Assembly (NCBI GenBank): GCA_038501195.1
Contig: JBBPUQ010000001.1
Span: forward strand, 3,038,001 to 3,102,000
Length of the DNA stretch: 64,000 nucleotides
Origin: Nemania diffusa
Taxonomy: Eukaryota > Ascomycota > Sordariomycetes > Xylariales > Xylariaceae
Direction: 5' to 3'
Shown: piece by piece, positions 46,290 to 58,746 of the stretch
Layout: every line of letters starts with the position of its first letter
Numbering within the stretch: position 1 is the first letter of the stretch
The notes under the pieces: model-generated
What the model was told of the DNA's origin: nothing
Seen by the model: only the letters and a program-made list of their open reading frames with translations
The model's database searches: none
Position numbers and translations under genes: made by a program

Positions 46290-47327
46290 ATGGCATCAAC
46301 AAAACCTAGGTACGTAGATGTGTGTCCTAGTCCTACTTCACCATGTGCAAGCTCCTGACACGCAGCGCGGCCTTCACAGAGATTGGGCCGACGACGACGA
46401 GGGCGACGAGGGCGTCGTTGAACTCCCGCCCCCCCAGACGATCCAGAACAAAGACGGCACGAAAACCACCATCACATACCGATTAAACGAGAACAACCAG
46501 AAGGTAAAGACGACTCGCCGCATCCGCTTAGTGACACACCGCGAGGTTGTGAACCCCCGCGTGGCCGAGCGCAAGACCTGGGCCAAGTTTGGGCTATCTG
46601 AGAAGGACAGCATCGGACCCCAGCACGATACCACGTCAGTTGGCGAAAACATCATCTTCCGCCTCAGCACCAACTGGCGCAAGGACACCAAGGACGAAGC
46701 CAAGGACCCCAACGCCAATGCTATGAAGGAGCAGCTTAAGGACAAGACCGTCAAGTGCCGTATCTGTAACGGCGAGCATTTCACAGCCCGCTGTCCCTAC
46801 AAGGATACGATGGCCCCCGTTGGCGCCGAGGGCGGTGCCGATGTCGCCGCCGGCATGGGAGACGAGGCCGGGGCAGCTCAGGCTGGCCCCGCAGGCAAGA
46901 AGGGCAGCTACGTGCCGCCGGCGCTTCGAGGAGACCGTGCTGGTGGTGCTACCGGCGACAGGATGGGTGGCAGCAAATACGGAGAGCGAGACGACCTCGC
47001 TACGCTACGTGTCACCAACGTGAGTTCATTGCATCGCCCGCCCCAATATCTACAGTGTGCTACACATCTACGCTATCAGTGGCTAACGCATGGCAAAAAC
47101 AGGTCTCAGAGATGGCAGAGGAGGGCGAGCTCCGGGATATGTTCGAGCGGTTTGGCCGCGTTACCCGTGTGTTTCTGGCCAAGGATCGCGAGACTGGTCT
47201 CGCCAAGGGATTCGCTTTCATCAGTTTTGCGGATCGGGGCGACGCCGTCAAGGCATGCGCGAAAATGGATGGTTACGGTTTCAAGCATCTGATCCTGCGT
47301 GTAGAATTTGCGAAGAAGGCCCAATAA
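46290..47327 (+). CDS. TIF35: Translation initiation factor eIF3 subunit g
   Basis: RNA-binding subunit of the eIF3 complex, which works in 43S assembly, scanning and reinitiation on cytosolic 40S ribosomes. Three exons, 46290-46309, 46380-47019 and 47103-47327, give 294 residues, the usual length. The first exon encodes only six full codons (MASTKP) before the intron; splicing restores [15 protein letters not shown]. Seen in order: acidic N-terminus, conserved [20 protein letters not shown] with ERKTWAKFG, a CCHC-type zinc knuckle [15 protein letters not shown] near residue 150, [10 protein letters not shown] linker, and a C-terminal RRM (residues about 210-294) with RNP2 LRVTNVSEMA and RNP1 KGFAFISFA. 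The intron falls between VTN and VSE inside the RRM. Assignment is secure. Confidence 0.96.
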
Positions 47328-48828
47328 GTTGCATGGACAGCGGACGAGGGGCGGCAAACCGGTAGATGATGATATGACATGAATGTTCATGGGCTCTTTT
47401 CCCCTCGACATAGGTAGCTGATATTACACGATACCGGTCGAGCACACATTGCATATATTTCAACCAATTAATAGAGACGGCAATTCCCGTGCGTACAGTA
47501 GGCATCTACACGGCAATTGCTATTGAGCGAACATGTGCGGTAGAAGCCAGTCGGGGAATTTAGGACTATAGCATGAATGCGAATTCCCACCATCTCCCAT
47601 ACGTACCTACTCTACTCGATCTGGTTGATGATAAATTAGGCACAGGCCGTCGATAGCCGACAACACCGGCTCTTTGCTCGCCACGCAGAAATTCCCCTCA
47701 AGTTGGGTGTAAGTAGATAGGTCAGTATCTATCTAGTGCCGACCTGACTCGGAGTAGCTCACGAGCACCTATCAATTTGTGGTCGGACTATTTGCTATAT
47801 GCAGGGAATAGAGGCTATTCTTCGGATGAGCAACCCTTTGTAGTTTGCTGCAGCCAGCTGCATGTGTAGTTGGGTAGTATGTGCCTAGACTACTAGCGTG
47901 AACTCAACCGGTGCAGTACTGATCGGTTATACGCTACAGGGCACTACACGTCAATGCCACTTGCCCTGCTACGGCTACCTGTTGCTGTCTTGCCTCTTGC
48001 CCGCGGCACTCAGCCGGGTCGCGCTACCCAGGTGGGCACTATAACAGAATACCAACCAACGTGACCTACATACTAAGTAGGCTAGTACCGAAAAAGAGTA
48101 GGTATGTACATACATAGAATGGAATAGACTAGACTGGAACATTAATGGTTAGGGAATGCATTGAGACTTTCAACACATGTACGTACGTAGCAACCCGGGT
48201 TATCGTCAATATGGGCAGTGACGGTGCCTATCAAATGACGCCTAATAGCCTGGATAGCAATAAGGCCCTTGCTGCCAAGTACCATCTATCGGGTACTTTG
48301 GCCTGTCACATGCAATTCCAACGGTGCTCTACAGCGAATTCGCAGCCGTTGAGACTTAGAACTTGGTACCTGCTTGGGAGAGTGCCATTATCCCAAATCG
48401 CATACATAGATGTAGTCGATAACTGCAGATTTGAGTTTTGAAACTCACACACACACAAAGAATTAATCCCAGAAACCTTCTTATTCCCATTACCTACATA
48501 CTTCCATTTCCCTGCACAGCACGGCACGGCACTTGGGGGAAGGCAAACAAACCGAGACCCTGAGTCATCAAGTAAATATACACCGAACCTACGCGAAGGT
48601 ACTTCGTAGTGATCGATCGACAGCACGTGAGCAAACTGGTTTTTGGCTATTTCACTCCTCCTTTGTCCTGCAAGCAAATAAAGACTACTACTCCGTCAAT
48701 CAATTGTGCATTGTCGCATTCATTCAACATACCAGCCTCGCAGCTGCGAGCACGCAGACGAAGTTCAACACATTTCGTCAGTTCACGCCGACTCTCTTCT
48801 GCAGCACAGCCACGCGGGGCCAATCAGC
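47328..48828. other. intergenic region TIF35/CHO2
   Basis: About 1.5 kb with TACC/GTAG-type words at about 47600-47735 and 48060-48120. The right part should be the CHO2 promoter and leader; a small (AC)n run lies at about 48446-48457. No gene was supported. Confidence 0.5.
48624..48629. promoter_or_regulatory. CACGTG E-box upstream of CHO2
   Basis: A perfect CACGTG lies about 200 bp before the CHO2 start codon. In yeast the inositol/choline-responsive element of phospholipid genes is an E-box bound by Ino2/Ino4 (core CATGTG, close to CACGTG). Single E-boxes arise often by chance, so this is only a candidate. Confidence 0.25.
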
Positions 48829-51800
48829 ATGGCTCCCTCAACTGAGAACCCTGCCGCTGGGTTGCGTCACAGGCAGATCGACGAGAAGGATGGCAGCAAC
48901 ACAGATACCCCTCATGCGCCTGCGGAGAGCAACAAGTCTTCTTCTCATAGAAATGACCAAGGCCAAGGCCAAGACGGCCTGAAATCACAGCAAGCAAGAG
49001 AGACTAGGAAGACGTACGGTCGAACTCGTGGCGGAAGCGGTGAGTAGCCAGAACTACCTACGTATTTGACGCCACCTTCTTGGCATGTTGGACTAATTCG
49101 CCCGTGTTTTTTGGTGTTGTAGTCTTCGTAGTGCCAGTTACTCATGATAGGATTCCACAGATGCTTGACCCTAGACAGCCCAAGAATGTAGGCGACATCA
49201 TCGTGCTCGCCGTCCTGGCTGCCCACATTCTGGCTCTCTATGCTCTGCCATCGCCGCAGAGCAAATACGTCTTCGCCGCCATCTATCTCTTTTGGCGTGC
49301 CGCTTACAACCTTGGTATCGGCATTTTGCTACGCTGGCAGTCCAATGACAACACACTTGTGGCATGGGCTCAGAGGTGGCAGCTCTTCGAGCTCCCTTCT
49401 ACTGGAAAGAACCCGCGCCCATGGTTATACAACCTGCTCAAACGCGAGTCCGAGACTGAGATCCATAGCGAGTTCGACTTCGACAGCGCCCCGATTGAGT
49501 ACAACACCTGGCTGGTCTTCCGCCGATTCGTAGATCTCATTCTTTTGTGTGACTTTGTATCATACGGACTTTTTGCTATTGCGTGCACTCACACCCCAGT
49601 GGGCGAGCCTGTGCTTATGACCATAGTCCGGTGGGTCTTGGGTCTGGCCATCGTCGGATTCAATTTCTGGGTCAAGGTCGATGCCCTGCGCGTTGTGAAA
49701 GACTATGCGTGGTATTGGGGCGACTTCTTTTTCCTGGTCGATCAAGAATTGACCTTTGACGGTGTTTTCGAAATGGCTCCGCATCCCATGTACTCCATCG
49801 GTTACGCAGGGTATTACGGCATTTCTATGATGGCTGGAAGCTATGCCGTTCTCTTCATCTCCATCCTCGCCCATACTTGTCAATTCGCCTTCTTGGTTCT
49901 AGTTGAGAATCCTCATATTGAGAAGATATATAACCCCCCTGCTCCTCGCAAGAGAGTTGGGAGTGAGGAGCAAAGCGAAGTCCCATTGCCCGAGACCAGC
50001 GATTCTCACGAGTCTCTAGATTCCTCTTCCACACCCCAGCAGCCCTCGCTTACGGCAATCCACAACCTACTCGGTCTTAGAAATATCGACTTGTTTCGGA
50101 ATACTGACTACTCAACATGCCTACTGATTCTGTATCTTGTGGTTCTGGCACTCGTTACCCCACAGGGTCCCTTCTGGCAGTTCTTGTTTGTTATGCATGC
50201 ATTCGGATGGCGAATTTGGTACTCTGTTGGGCTAGGCTCAATCTTGCATCGCCAGTCGGAAGACAAAATGTGGACTCGCCATTTCCTGAAGTTTGGAGAC
50301 ACGACAAATGAGGCGTGGAGGCAATGGAAGGGGATGTATCACATCTCTCACGTCCTTTGCTATGCCTCATTCATTGCGGCTTGCTGGAAGATGTACTCGG
50401 TTCCCGTTGACTGGAACTATGGATTTGTTCTCCTGCGACATGTGATCGGTGCTAGTCTCATCGCTCTACAAGTCTGGACTGCTATGAGCATCTACGAATC
50501 ACTAGGCGAGTTTGGCTGGTTTTTTGGAGACTTTTTCTTCGATCGCGGTGTGAAACTCAACTACACATCGATCTATCGTTTCTTGAATAACCCCGAAAGA
50601 ATCATTGGCACAGCAGGTTTATGGGGTGCCGCCCTGATTACCTGGAGCAAGGCGGTTTTCGTCCTAGCCTGGGTCAGTCATCTTCTCACAATTGGGTTCC
50701 TTGAGTTCGTCGAACAACCCCACATGCAGAAGGTATACGGTGAGAGCATCAGAGATGAGGCCGGCCTTACGAGATTCATCAAACGATCGCTTCCACCGTA
50801 TGTAGTAGAATGGCAGAGCAGTGTCAACAAGGTTATGGACCAAACCTCGCAAGTAGTTGAGGAGCTTCTAGACGCGGCTCGCCCTAAACTAGCCGCTGGC
50901 GTTTCAACAATTGTCAGAGACACTACGGCCCTTTTCAACAAATATCCTGCTCGACTTGGCATTTCCAAATCTGCCCCCGACCTGGCAACATATGACCCCA
51001 GACACTATTCAGTCACCGTCCAGGGAGAGAGTTCATCTGTCTCGGCACTCACAGAAAGATCTAGCGGAAAAGAGGGTACAGCCGGCAGATTCCCCAACTC
51101 TCTAAATACCCTAATATTCGAGTATGGCGCACCGATCAAAGTCAAGTGGACTGCGCCATCAAATCACGGCAAGAAAGATTGGGTTGGCCTATACATGGTT
51201 GCCGACAACCGTTCGAGGGATATCACAGATGTTTCCTCGTTAGGTCGTTGGATTCCGACAGTTTCAGGCCAATACAAGTCGACTACGGCTGATAAAGGCA
51301 TTCTCGTGTCCAATGTTCCCGTGCAAGGTCCCAGTTTCGATGGAATTAATCTCGTTAAGGGTGAGATGATATTTTCGGGAGACAAGCTCTGGTGGACGCA
51401 GGGTGTTTTCGAGTTCCGATATCACCATGACGGCAATCACAATGTGATGGCGATATCACAACCATTTGAAATCCACGTTGCAAGATTCGACGACGATGAT
51501 GTGCCTGCAGGAATCGACCAGTCGGCGAGCTACCAGAGCGCAGTTGAAGCAGCGCTACTTCCGGTGGTGCAAAACTGCCTAGATCGGGACCCTGACATTG
51601 CACCCAGCAAGCCCTCTGAGCCTTGGGGTAGTCACGTCGAGCGCGACGGCAAGTACGCAAAGCGGATCGTCTACGCCATTCGGCAAATGTTTGGTATTGA
51701 ATTCGCCCCGGCAGTTGTCCCTGCTGACGGGCGAATAAGAAATCTCGCCTGGCGGATCTGTAACGCGAAGCAGGTTTTGGTAAGTTTTATACAAATTGTT

Positions 51801-51941
51801 TTTCTTTCTTTCATCTGAGCGTTGTTCGCCTCCTAGCTCTAGGCTCTAGAGAAACATACTAATGTCGTGAATTAATAGGCACCTTACAGCATGTCGAATT
51901 CTAAGGGGACGTCGACGCCAGGGGCTGATAAGTCAATTTAA
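48829..51941 (+). CDS. CHO2: Phosphatidylethanolamine N-methyltransferase
   Basis: ER membrane enzyme that transfers the first methyl group from S-adenosylmethionine to phosphatidylethanolamine on the way to phosphatidylcholine. Three exons, 48829-49039, 49123-51779 and 51879-51941, give 976 residues, typical for filamentous fungi. Residues 1-70 are hydrophilic. Two tandem multi-pass methyltransferase modules follow. The first has the signature [20 protein letters not shown] and [15 protein letters not shown] near residues 275-310; the second has [20 protein letters not shown] and [16 protein letters not shown] near 510-550. The C-terminal about 350 residues include a soluble beta-rich domain ([26 protein letters not shown]). 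The last small exon encodes a Ser/Thr/Gly-rich tail. All junctions keep frame. Secure assignment. Confidence 0.96.
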
Positions 51942-53637
51942 GCCCGTGAAATGAAAAAAGAAAGACCGTGGCGTGGTCGGCGTTACTAGGGAACTTGAGG
52001 ATGTCGATATAGAATAGATAAAAAAGAAGCAATGCTTCGCGGCTGGGTCAATGAAAATGTACTAGTTGTTCAGAAGACCTGATAAGGCGTTGACTTCGGT
52101 AGCACGGATCTGGAATACGGTAATCGGGACCTGCTAGATGAATAGACACTATTATAGATATATACTGCATCACTCACAGTAGTTGTTGAGTCACATATTC
52201 AATAAGGTCAGATCTCTCTCAAGTAGCCTCGGGCTTCATGTAGGTAGGACGGCCTTTGATTCTTCCACAATGACAGATGGTTCGAAGAAACTGCCTATCC
52301 GTGTTGTGTTCCGACAGTTCTAGCCTGCTAAAGACGTATCTAAGTCTTCCGTCTACTGTTTTACGCAGACAGTATCAGCTAGGATATGTAAGGCGTACCT
52401 CGTGGTCTAGAGATCCACGTATAGCTGAGCCGGATCCCGAGGCCTACTTAACACTGTAATAATAAATTATGTAAGCACATAAACATCATAGCACACCTTG
52501 AAATATACGAGACTACGAGACTTGGGAATAAAAAAGGGTTATACTGAGCTGTTGACTATTTTTATATCCAGCTGCGATGGGCTACCCATGCACTATATGC
52601 GCCTTCTTTTTATCTCTATGCTAGAGCTATCAATAACATATTGCGTATCATTCAAGCCATTCCATCTGCATTCGTTTGGCGTCGCAGCGATCGAGGATTG
52701 ATCTAGGTTAAGAGGCTCAGCATTGAAAGGATTGTAGTGATACTACAGTTCATTCATGAGTCCATGTCTACCACTGAGCTTCCCTCTATGCGAGAACACA
52801 AACTCTTCCTTGACCTAATGATGTTAATATCGTGTAACAAAACTGCAGCACTCGTCTGTAACAACAAGTATAATCCAAAAATACCACTATGTGATTACGA
52901 GTGCTTATTCTTAGGGTTAGTAATGTCATTTTTGCACCATTCCTCCGGCATGTTTTAATTACTACTGCGTAGGTATAAAAACCAAAAGTTATAAGTGTTG
53001 TGGGCTTACAGCATTCGCTACCTGGATGCTGACAGCCAATCCCAATTTAATCCGAACTAGCGAGCTTCCAGGCATTTAGTCGATTGGTTGCCGTCAAGTA
53101 AATATAAAGTGCAAAATGAAGAATTAAAATATCGTAGCCGGCGTATCTAGTAATCCAACGCCGTGCTCAAGTGTACGTTGTCAACTCGCGAACCCAATGT
53201 TATTAATACTGATTGTATAGATAAGTCTCTACTATCTCCTCTAGACTTAATCTTGGTAGTAATGAAAAATTAGCCAGAATTGGTCGACAGGAGACAAGGA
53301 TTATTATTGGGTTAATATATGTAGGTCTAGTAGCGGAGCTAATGTCCAGCATGATAATTAATGCAGAAATCGTGTGGCAGCGTGGTGTAGGGATCGTATA
53401 TAGTTCCCAATAAAATGGACAGGGTGGGGTAAAAGCCACGAGATTGTATAAGCTAAGGATAAAAAAAGGGGATTTTTGCCCTCATTTCTGATAACGTTTG
53501 ACTTACAGTAGACTGCGAGATACTGAATATATATTTCACTTCGACCGCGATAATATGAATCGCTGGGGCATCTTGCGATTCAATGTCAAATGTCAAGCCA
53601 ACATACTCTGACTGACATCCAGTTGTTCGCCAACACA
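51942..53637. other. intergenic region CHO2/P450
   Basis: About 1.7 kb, AT-leaning, without a supportable gene. It marks the change from the compact core block to sparse accessory genes. Short frames (for example 52737-52958 and 53203-53439) have no motif. Confidence 0.5.
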
Positions 53638-55672
53638 ATGTCCGCATCCCTATCGCTAGCAGCGAAGTCGCTTCTTGCAACACTCGTTGCGGGCACCTGC
53701 GCCTACGTCTTCTACCAGTGTTTCTTTTCCACGCTCGCTATCTTCCCTGGGCCGCTAGCTGCCAAGTTATCTAAGGGATGGCGCGCCTACGTGACATATA
53801 GGGGCCACTGGCATCGGGATTTGATCGCCCTGCATCAAAGACATGGGCCTGTCGTAAGGATAGGGCCAAACGAGCTGTGAGTGAGCTACTATCATGATGT
53901 TTCGTGCAAGCTTGCTTGTCCGCAACACTATGGAGGAGGGTCATGATAAATCTAATTGTAAAAAGGAGCGTTGGTGACCCGGAAGCTTTCCTCCAGATCT
54001 ACAGTAAGTAGCGGAATCCTCTCTATCCCTTTTTCGTATGAAAGGTGCGATTAATGAAGTGATCGCCTCATAGGAGCCAATAAGGCATATGCTAAATCGG
54101 CTTCTTACTCTGTCGTCAAGGGCTCGCGACCTTTTGACATGACGGGCGAGCGCAGTGAGAAGATCCATTCTGCACAGCGTAGACTCGTAGCGAGGGCCTA
54201 TTCGATGGAATCGACTATGCGCTTAGAGCCCCAAGTCCATGACTTGATGGCCACATTGCTGAGAAAGCTCGATGAGGTTGCCTTCTCGAAGCAGACTATC
54301 GAACTTAGCTACTGGATACAACTCTTCGCCTTCGACGTAATAGGTGCTGTCTCATTCTCTAAGCCCTACGGGTTCGTCTCGTCCGGGTCAGATTCGTTAG
54401 GGGCAGACAAGAACTTCTTCCCCCGCCTAGCTCGGTCTCTACATGGCGCCGCATGGATCATGCATGCTGGCTGGTTTTTTAAACTACATCAAACGATTAT
54501 CCTGCCTTTGTTTGGAAACTTTCTAGCTGCTAACGATAGGAACGGCTTCTTCTTCAACTTTGCTCAGAAAGAGGTGCAGACTCGAAAAGACCAAGGGGGC
54601 AACGACAAAGATATCGTGGGGCAGTTATTCCAGGTACAGAAATCGAAAGAAGAACTGTACGTGTCTCTGGCAGCGACATGCGCTCAAATTAAGCGTCGGG
54701 GATAAGCACTAACAGCCTGGTTTCTTTGGTTTTTTTAGTAACGATTTAGCCATCGCATACATGATGACTTCAAATGTGTTTGCGGGCTCCGATACAACCT
54801 CGATAGCCCTTAGCGCTATCTTCCTCAATCTCATGCGCCACCCCCGGGTCTTGGCCAAGCTCCGTGACGAGCTACGGGACCGCCGAACTGCGGGAAAGAT
54901 TAGCACGATCGTCACCGCGGCCGAAGCGGAACCCTGCGCATATCTGCAAGCAGTTATTTACGAGGGTTTGAGACTGTTTAGCCCAGCCGCCTTTGTCTTA
55001 GACCGAGATGTCCCGCCCGAGGGAATGACTATCTGTGGGCACTACATACCGGGCGGTGTAAGTTTTCAAGGCAATTGGGGCTTTTTCTCTTTCCGAATTT
55101 TGAGATGAAATACTCAAGTATCAAATCCTATAGTTGACTGACATATTATACACATAGACGGTAGTTGGAGCTAGCGCGTGGGTCATACACCGGGCCGTCC
55201 AAGTATGGGGCGACGATGCGGAAGAGTTTCGCCCCGAACGGTGGTTAGACTGTGAAGATCCCGGAATGCTAAGTACGTCAAGCTCCTATACACAAACACC
55301 GTTGTAACTAACAACAACGCTACTCACCAGAACGCTTCTTCTTCGCTTTTGGAGGCGGCACTAGGACATGCATTGGACGCAGTGAGTCATCAGGTCCATC
55401 CGTTTCGAGTTATCACGAATTGCCACATAGCGAAAATAGGAATACTGACACTCTCCGGGATCACAGATATTAGCTGGCTTGAGATGGAGACGCTGGTCCC
55501 TACCCTTGTGATGCGGTATGACTTCAAACTCGCCGATGACGCGGCAATAACGGAGGACTGCGGGTAAGTTATCGGATGCCCGCGCTCCTATGGAGTAAGC
55601 TGACGATGGAATCTTAGTGCCCTTGTATTTCTTAAGGGACTACGTGTGCAAGTCACTCGTTTAGTGGAATGA
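53638..55672 (+). CDS. Cytochrome P450 monooxygenase, pisatin-demethylase-like
   Basis: Haem-thiolate monooxygenase anchored in the ER; substrate unknown. Eight exons were fitted: 53638-53876, 53966-54003, 54074-54656, 54739-55057, 55158-55272, 55331-55381, 55467-55563 and 55618-55672, all GT-AG and in frame, 498 residues. An N-terminal TM (residues about 7-30) is followed by a Pro hinge FPGPLAAKLS. Intact P450 marks are the I-helix AGSDTTS, the K-helix ExxR (EGLRLF), FRPERWL (PERF-like), and the haem loop FAFGGGTRTCIGR with the axial Cys. The N-terminal half (RHGPVVRIGPNEL, RANKAYAKSASYSVVKG) resembles CYP57/pisatin-demethylase-type P450s. Exon 2 has 38 nt and exon 6 has 51 nt. No sign of decay. 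It stands alone apart from the distant pectin lyase and exporter; detoxification or secondary metabolism are both possible. Confidence 0.88.
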
Positions 55673-58600
55673 TGCCTTCCTCCCTACTTCCAATGGAAAG
55701 ACCTAAATACTTCTTATATATTAGCTTACCGAACGAGGAGATGGAAGCCATCGAGCAGAATGGCCGAGTGCTATATTATTGTTATGGAACAGAACTGGAG
55801 CACCCTAATATTGTTTAACTACACTACCCTTGATATGGCCACATGGTCGATTCTCCGTCATGCTGTGTCACGATCCTGACTGCTAGTAGTACTAGAGACG
55901 ACTTATTGTTATTACATAAGGAACCAAGTTCTATCTAGACCCGTAAGATTTCCTATGCTGGTTTATATAGGCAGGGCTTTGACGGGCCTACAGTCCTAAC
56001 CTCCTTGAGGTTTCGTACCGTGGCATGTGGTTGGAATTCCCTACATCTCGGATATAATGATAAGTACTAACATGAGCCTTGGTCACGCAAACCGTATAAT
56101 AAATGGTATTACTCCGTGTACTGTCTTTGAGAACTAGCCTTAAATGGAAAAGAGAGCATCTGATGAGCGACGATATTCGAACTTTGAAAATTTCCGCCTT
56201 GATATATTTGTGACGGCGGATGGCTATCGAAGAACAGAACTACAACGCTAAACTATCAAACAACTAATGCAGAGCAAAAGCAAGTCGTTGTTAAGGTGCG
56301 AACTTGACTGTTTGCAGTTACTTATACATGGGACTATGATAACGGTGCAGATGGCACGACAGCAGCACGTATTATAGACTCAAATGCGACAAGAAGGGAT
56401 CTGCTTCCCATTTGAAATTTGGGTTGGCTACCTAACTAGGGGTAATACCTTAAAAACGGGACTCTAAGAAAATATATTAATTCCTCTTTATTCGGCTATA
56501 ATATTCTATCTTAAAAGATCCGAATAAGTATGAATGCTACGCTATATAGTCGCAGGAGAGGCGCCTCTAAGAACTTAGGGAGGGTTATGTCAAATATTAT
56601 TCGATACCAACAAAAGTATTTCTTTCAATGGATTCGAAGAGGAAGAGAAATTAATGCTCTTACGTTTTAACACTTATAGTGTTACCTAGCTAATGCTCAC
56701 CATCAATTGTGTACCTAACTTATTTTCACGGTGGATGAACTCTTCTACAGTGAAAGTTGGCTTAGAAGTATTACCCGCAGGAGATAGATAATATTTTGGG
56801 TTGCAACGCAATGTCGTGTAAATATTAGCTAATGTATCATATCCTATGCTGCCCATGGTACTCAGGTTATTCTGCCATAAATACCTACACAAACTATTTC
56901 TTTGTGGCAGCAATAAATTCGCCATTCCTCCATACATCTCGAACTTCTATAGCTTCTTTAAAGAATGCACTTTAATAATTAGATATTACCCTAACACTAT
57001 TGTTTAAGCTGCCAACCCAGAACATGTATTATTGGGTCCGGGGCTATCCAGCTGTCAGTGGGCTATGTCACCGAGTGAAGGCTATAGCTAAAACCGTAGA
57101 TATAGTTGATTATCCCTTTCTCATCTCCTGACACTAGCTTATAGTTAGTATTATGTAGTCTTTATATAGCTTCCACTCAGGAGGTCAGTTTTATTTTGTC
57201 GAATGTCTTATTTCAAAAATGGGTTATTACTTCACAGATATCGCCCGGTAAACTATTTTATACCATTATTATATATAGTGGGCATCACCATTGCTAAGTC
57301 CTTAAGTAGTGGGCGCGATTGAGCCACAATTCTGTCGCTATGCCTAAAAGCTACAAAAATGCGTGAGCTTTTCAAAACACTATGTCCCTTCTTGTTTTTA
57401 CAAAATTTATTTTCAGAGCTTATTACACGGCTTATTTGAGTACTTACGCAGGTGAAGCTAGAATGTATGAGTACAGAGATGAAGATCTTGTAGATAGTCA
57501 TTATTCCATCGTTGATAGGTTTCAAGGATGTTCCTTGACTTTTTACGTGTACCTCTATATAGGCACTCACTCTCCTAATTTATACCCACTTAAACTAACC
57601 ATGTTAGTTCTGGATCTATCACCTTTCAAACATATGAGTTAGTTTTTTATACGTAAAACCGAGTTATTCCCAGACAATAGATACTGTATGACCCTCTCTC
57701 AAGTGCTTGCACTAGTTTGGGCTAGATCCCCAGAGCGCGATCGAGATAATTAGATCAACGATAGCCCACGTGGTCCATACACACTAGTCTTATTCATTAA
57801 ATAATCGAGTCCTGATTAATTTCCCAATTTTTTTCCTTTTATTTTCCTTGTAGATGTAAGTTCTTCTCTACGTAGTAGCTGGTCTATGTAAAACCAAAAC
57901 GCGGCCAACATTGTGTTCGGTGAATTCTCGGCCTCTGCGGTGCATACCCTAGGCAGTGGCTAGAACTTATAAGTGTATGTGTTGGCTTTATTTTGTTGCG
58001 CGAAGGGCTCGAGTTAACATTAAGGGCTTCCAAATCTCCGGTCGATAGTAGAATGAAACCATGTTTGCGTATGTCTAGCGGCACTCCAGCTCATCATTAT
58101 GCGTACGGACACCCTCCCACCACCGGCCCCCTACGGGCCACTCTACCGTAATGAGATCGTCGCGCCGATGCGCTCCCGAACGCGGGCCCCTATTTTTTAG
58201 TGTCGCCCGACGAAAACTAGACATCACCAAGCCGCAGATGCTCCGGAAGAATCCACATGGCTCTGGTACCATCATGACCACAGAATCATGGGGGTTTCAA
58301 AGAATGCGACGCAGTTACTAGTGGGCTATGTTTTTCCTGACAGCGGAACATCCCAACCCGGGGGTCGCATACCCAAGTATCCCCGTATCTGTGTCCACTT
58401 ACTTCTAAGGTCTAGTTGGTTTCATCACACATTGTCTGCGAGTCAGTTTCCCTTTACGGACATCCAGATTTGAACAGTCGATAGGTGGAAAATCTAGTAA
58501 TTCCGGACCCTGGGGACAGCGTCCATTGAGTGGTAATCGTTCACTAAATAGTGTCTTACTAGGCTTGTGAGTGGACTGCTCTACCATGCCAGCTTAACTA

Positions 58601-58746
58601 AGTGCACGAACCGGATGTGACGGCACTATGTACACACTGTCTAGCATTTGTTGTGGGCATGAGTTTAAATAAAACGAAGAGCCTGAGGGCTCGAGGGTGT
58701 CCTCGTTCATGTAGGTTCAGCTATCGCTAGTTCACCCTATATCACG
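55673..58746. other. gene-free AT-leaning region
   Basis: About 3.1 kb between the P450 and pectin lyase genes. Frames at 56686-56937, 57253-57570 and 57884-58281 are short and lack motifs. There is some chance of decayed coding or repeat DNA at 56680-57650, but I could not identify it. Confidence 0.5.

Noticed and set aside
56686..57570. Minus-strand frames of 83 and 105 codons in the P450/pectin lyase gap
   Set aside because: They are short, without motifs, in AT-leaning DNA where such frames occur by chance; no exon structure could be assembled.
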